Shown here piece after piece: positions 61,498 to 64,000 of a stretch of 64,000 bases of DNA. The position numbers and the translations under genes were made by a program. Origin of the DNA: Sporomusa sphaeroides DSM 2875 (lineage in GTDB: Bacteria; Bacillota; Negativicutes; Sporomusales; Sporomusaceae); assembly GCF_001941975.2 (NCBI RefSeq), contig NZ_CP146991.1, positions 3,035,001-3,099,000 of the forward strand, given 5' to 3'. The stretch's first letter is position 1; every line of letters starts with the position of its first letter. Under the pieces are notes generated by a model. It searched no databases. It was not told where the DNA came from and was given only the letters and a program-made list of their open reading frames with translations.

Positions 61498-64000
61498 TCA
61501 GAACGTATATTGCATGGTTGCATAATACGTCCGTCCCTGCTGCGGCATAGGCGTATTTAGAGACTGGTTCATATACCTCTGATACATCAATTGTTTAGGC
61601 CCTTCGTTGCCAATATCATTGACACCGACTGTCAGATTAACGCTGGGGTTGAATCTGTGTTTCACCGCAAGATTGACAAACCTTATCGGATCACACCAGG
61701 CTTCTTCCGTGTTAACTGTACTGTACTGATTCACAACTTTGCCTAAATAATGCAGTTCGGCAATGACAGATGTTTTCCGGTCGTTAAAGTTATAGGTCAG
61801 GCGGGTATTGGTTTCCCATTTGGGGATGTTGGTGAAAGGCTGATCAACCGACTCTTTGGTGCCGTATTTGCCCAATTGCTTGGTCAGCTTGGAATTGTTA
61901 TAGGTCACGGCTTGCTCCAGCTCCCAGTTCTTCCACTTGAAGCGGGTTTCGTACTCAATCCCGTCAATCTGGCCTTCGCCGAAGTTGGTATACATCGCCG
62001 TTCCTCTAAAGGTGATAAAATAGGAGGTCAAATCCCGCACATGACGGTTGAAATAGGTCAGGGACATGTCGGCGTCAGCGCCTAAGGCCCGGCCCCGCCA
62101 ATCCACGCCAAGATCAAACTGATTGCCATGCTCCCAGGTGACGTCGCCGCCGACACAGGCTGCATTTCTTGGCTCAACCATCATACTGCCGTCACCGAAC
62201 ATTTCATAGAAGTTGGGGGCTTTATTGTAGGTGCCGTAGGTGGCCCGGACAGCCAGCCCGTCGTGGATGTTTTTCTTCAGGCCGACGCCATAGGAGTACT
62301 GCCAGGCATTTTCCTCGTCCGTAAAGGTGTTCATTTCCATCTTTTGCGCCCGGACGATGGGCGACAGCAGCAGCGACTTATGCCGGTCGAGCGCAATATT
62401 GTCCTGAAGCTGGAAATAATAGTTCTTGATGTCATAATGCGGCAGCCATTGGCGGGTACTGTTCGCTGGCACGACTGTCGTATAACCCCAATAGCTGGCA
62501 TTTACATCCATCGTTTCCTTAGAGTATTTAAACAGGAATTCCAGCATGTGATTGCCCAGCTGCCAGCTGCCGTCAACGGCGGCGCCGTAGACTTCGTTAT
62601 CAAAGTTGGAGTATTTGATGCCGGCCGGCGTCCACTTGGTTACCGGCGAGGTGGCCCGGGCGCGCTTGTCGTTATTTTCGTAGTTCAGCTTCCAGCCCCA
62701 TTCCAGGTTGTCGTCACTTTGCCGGCGGCCCACCTCCATCCGGTATTTGTCGGTGATCATATACCGGTAACCGCTGCTGAGCTCGGGGATGTCAATCTGG
62801 GCGGCGGAATTGATGCCGTCAGGAATGCCGGTATTTTTCCGGTCATACTGGAATTTGGCAAACCAGTTGTCGTCCTGCCATTTGAGCATGGCCGAGGTAT
62901 TCCGGTAGTAATTGTGCTGCCGTGTTCTTTCGGCGCCATAGGTATCCACTTCTTTTTGATAATAAGGTCTCGGATGCTGCTGATAGTTAAAATCGCCGCG
63001 GGCCTGGTCGCGGCTCAGATTGAACATCAGCGTACCGCTGCCTAACGGGGCAACGGTTTCCAGCGCGCCGGTATAGCCACCGAAGGAGCTGGCACCCTGT
63101 TTCACCGTCACGCCAACCTTTTCAGGCTTTTTCGTCACGATGTTGATGGCGCCGCCGATAGCCGCGCCGGCAAACCGGGCCGGCACATAGCCCCGGTAAA
63201 CCTCCACCTTAGCTACATTTTCAAGCGGGATCAAAGACAGGTCGACGCCGGTTTCGGCGGCGGAATTGACTAATATACCGTCAATATAGATATTGACCTG
63301 TGCGCCGGTTGAACCCCGGACACGGGCTACGGCGTAGTGGCCGGTCCCCTGGACGCGCTGCACAAAAACGCCGGCTACCGTTTGCAGGATATCGGGCAGA
63401 GTCTTTTGCTCACCTGCGAATTTGGCAGTATCCACTACGGTAACTGTTCCCGGCGAGAGCTTTTTCTCCCATTCCGGCCGAGGCGCTTCAACAAGGACAG
63501 CACCGAAGGTGTAGCCGGCAGGGTTTTCCACCGCAGCGGCGCTTCTGATGTCAGACCCAGCTGTTGCCGGTGCCGGGGCAGTTGGGGCATCCGCCGCAGC
63601 CGAAGCTGCCGGGACATCCGGGGCAGTTGCCGCCGACAGGTTAGCAGTGTCCACTTGAGCGGTCTGGCTGTCAGCCGTTAGGGCCTGGCCTGCTGCCAGC
63701 CCGGTACTTGCCGGCGGACCGGCTTGCTGCAGGTTAGCTGCTGCCTGGTCCACACTAAGAGCGACGGCTGCCGGCTTGTCTGCAGCCGCTTTCCGGTTGG
63801 GGTCGGGACCGGCGTCCCAATACCATTGTAAGCCGCCGTTAACCATCCAGTCGGTTTTGACTTCACCGCCCAGAGTCTTGGTCAGCTCCAGATAGGCGGT
63901 GCCTTTGCGCGAGATGGCCTTGGTGGCGCCCAGGCTCAGATCGACCCAGGTATCCTTATGTGTGACCGGCTCCATTGTCAGGGTGCTGTTGCCAAAGCCG
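61498..64000 (-). CDS. TonB-dependent receptor with N-terminal autotransporter-type barrel end (partial)
   Basis: The reading frame is open to the window edge, so the N-terminus is missing. The first visible part (about 50 residues, GATKAISRKGTAYLELTKT to VNGGLQWYW) looks like the end of an autotransporter beta-barrel. Then follow about 110 Ala/Pro/Thr-rich residues, a TonB plug domain (LPDILQTVAGVFVQ, RVRGSTGAQVNIYIDGI, AGAAIGGAINIVT) and a 22-strand-type barrel ending in YATMQYTF. The receptor imports a metal chelate or similar ligand across the outer membrane. Fusion of two outer-membrane modules in one frame is unusual. Confidence 0.87.
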   Translation of the reverse strand, partial: GFGNSTLTMEPVTHKDTWVDLSLGATKAISRKGTAYLELTKTLGGEVKTDWMVNGGLQWYWDAGPDPNRKAAADKPAAVALSVDQAAANLQQAGPPASTGLAAGQALTADSQTAQVDTANLSAATAPDVPAASAAADAPTAPAPATAGSDIRSAAAVENPAGYTFGAVLVEAPRPEWEKKLSPGTVTVVDTAKFAGEQKTLPDILQTVAGVFVQRVQGTGHYAVARVRGSTGAQVNIYIDGILVNSAAETGVDLSLIPLENVAKVEVYRGYVPARFAGAAIGGAINIVTKKPEKVGVTVKQGASSFGGYTGALETVAPLGSGTLMFNLSRDQARGDFNYQQHPRPYYQKEVDTYGAERTRQHNYYRNTSAMLKWQDDNWFAKFQYDRKNTGIPDGINSAAQIDIPELSSGYRYMITDKYRMEVGRRQSDDNLEWGWKLNYENNDKRARATSPVTKWTPAGIKYSNFDNEVYGAAVDGSWQLGNHMLEFLFKYSKETMDVNASYWGYTTVVPANSTRQWLPHYDIKNYYFQLQDNIALDRHKSLLLSPIVRAQKMEMNTFTDEENAWQYSYGVGLKKNIHDGLAVRATYGTYNKAPNFYEMFGDGSMMVEPRNAACVGGDVTWEHGNQFDLGVDWRGRALGADADMSLTYFNRHVRDLTSYFITFRGTAMYTNFGEGQIDGIEYETRFKWKNWELEQAVTYNNSKLTKQLGKYGTKESVDQPFTNIPKWETNTRLTYNFNDRKTSVIAELHYLGKVVNQYSTVNTEEAWCDPIRFVNLAVKHRFNPSVNLTVGVNDIGNEGPKQLMYQRYMNQSLNTPMPQQGRTYYATMQYTF

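Noticed and set aside
62128-63045. 305-codon plus-strand frame
   Set aside because: Antisense of the TonB-dependent receptor barrel.

Overview
The window looks like chromosomal DNA of an anaerobic, didermal (outer-membrane) Firmicute of the Negativicutes, most likely a methanol-using acetogen close to Sporomusa. This is inference. The grounds are a T-box leader and holin-like type I toxin (Firmicute traits), a TonB-dependent receptor, an autotransporter barrel and a small outer-membrane beta-barrel (didermal traits), a methanol:corrinoid methyltransferase cluster whose second methyltransferase looks folate-type, and carboxynorspermidine enzymes. No tRNA, rRNA, CRISPR array or prophage was seen.

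Layout. 1-3.5 kb: a valine-type T-box leader ahead of a LctP-family permease and a phenylacetate-CoA ligase. 3.6-7.4 kb: a DoxX protein, a D-2-hydroxyacid dehydrogenase and a PocR-PAS-sigma54 activator. 7.4-30.6 kb: an acetoin/2,3-butanediol catabolic locus read leftwards. It has an AcoR activator and two sigma54 promoters, each with the same inverted-repeat upstream site. Promoter 1 drives a membrane protein and two butanediol/acetoin dehydrogenases. Promoter 2 drives acoA-acoB-acoX-acoC and then, without a visible terminator for about 17 kb, an unusual lipoyl-handling and electron-transfer module: AhpD-like protein, LipA, LipB, three LplA homologues (one fused to DUF116 and lacking the catalytic Lys), two GcvH-like lipoyl carriers, a GlcD-like flavoprotein, an FeS protein with two complete CCG (HdrB/D-type) motifs, a geranylgeranyl-reductase-type flavoprotein and a LipS1/LipS2-like radical SAM pair. 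No dihydrolipoyl dehydrogenase (E3) is encoded. The simplest reading is that dihydrolipoyl groups on the acetoin dehydrogenase E2 are reoxidised through the GcvH-like carriers and the GlcD/HdrD-like oxidoreductase. This is the strongest candidate for an undescribed system here.

30.9-48.4 kb: mixed housekeeping and accessory genes: MFS exporter, thioesterase, an intact IS1182-family element inserted just upstream of a fliB-like gene, amidase, SGNH hydrolase, zinc-ribbon protein, dapB-like reductase, a soluble receptor with its Cache domain after the signalling hairpin, SLC13 transporter, HD-GYP protein, carboxynorspermidine dehydrogenase/decarboxylase, an outer-membrane barrel and an XRE regulator.

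48.4-57.3 kb: methanol-utilisation locus in two units separated by a terminator: DUF1638, corrinoid-activating ASKHA protein, PocR-AraC regulator and a corrinoid protein; then mtaC, mtaB, a methyl-tetrahydrofolate-type methyltransferase, a CobW-type GTPase and an unknown protein. 57.4-57.7 kb: a 24-aa holin-like toxin with a probable convergent antisense RNA. 57.7-61.4 kb: a five-gene cluster of mostly unknown proteins around a papain-like peptidase. 61.5-64 kb: a TonB-dependent receptor fused behind an autotransporter-type barrel end, running off the window edge.
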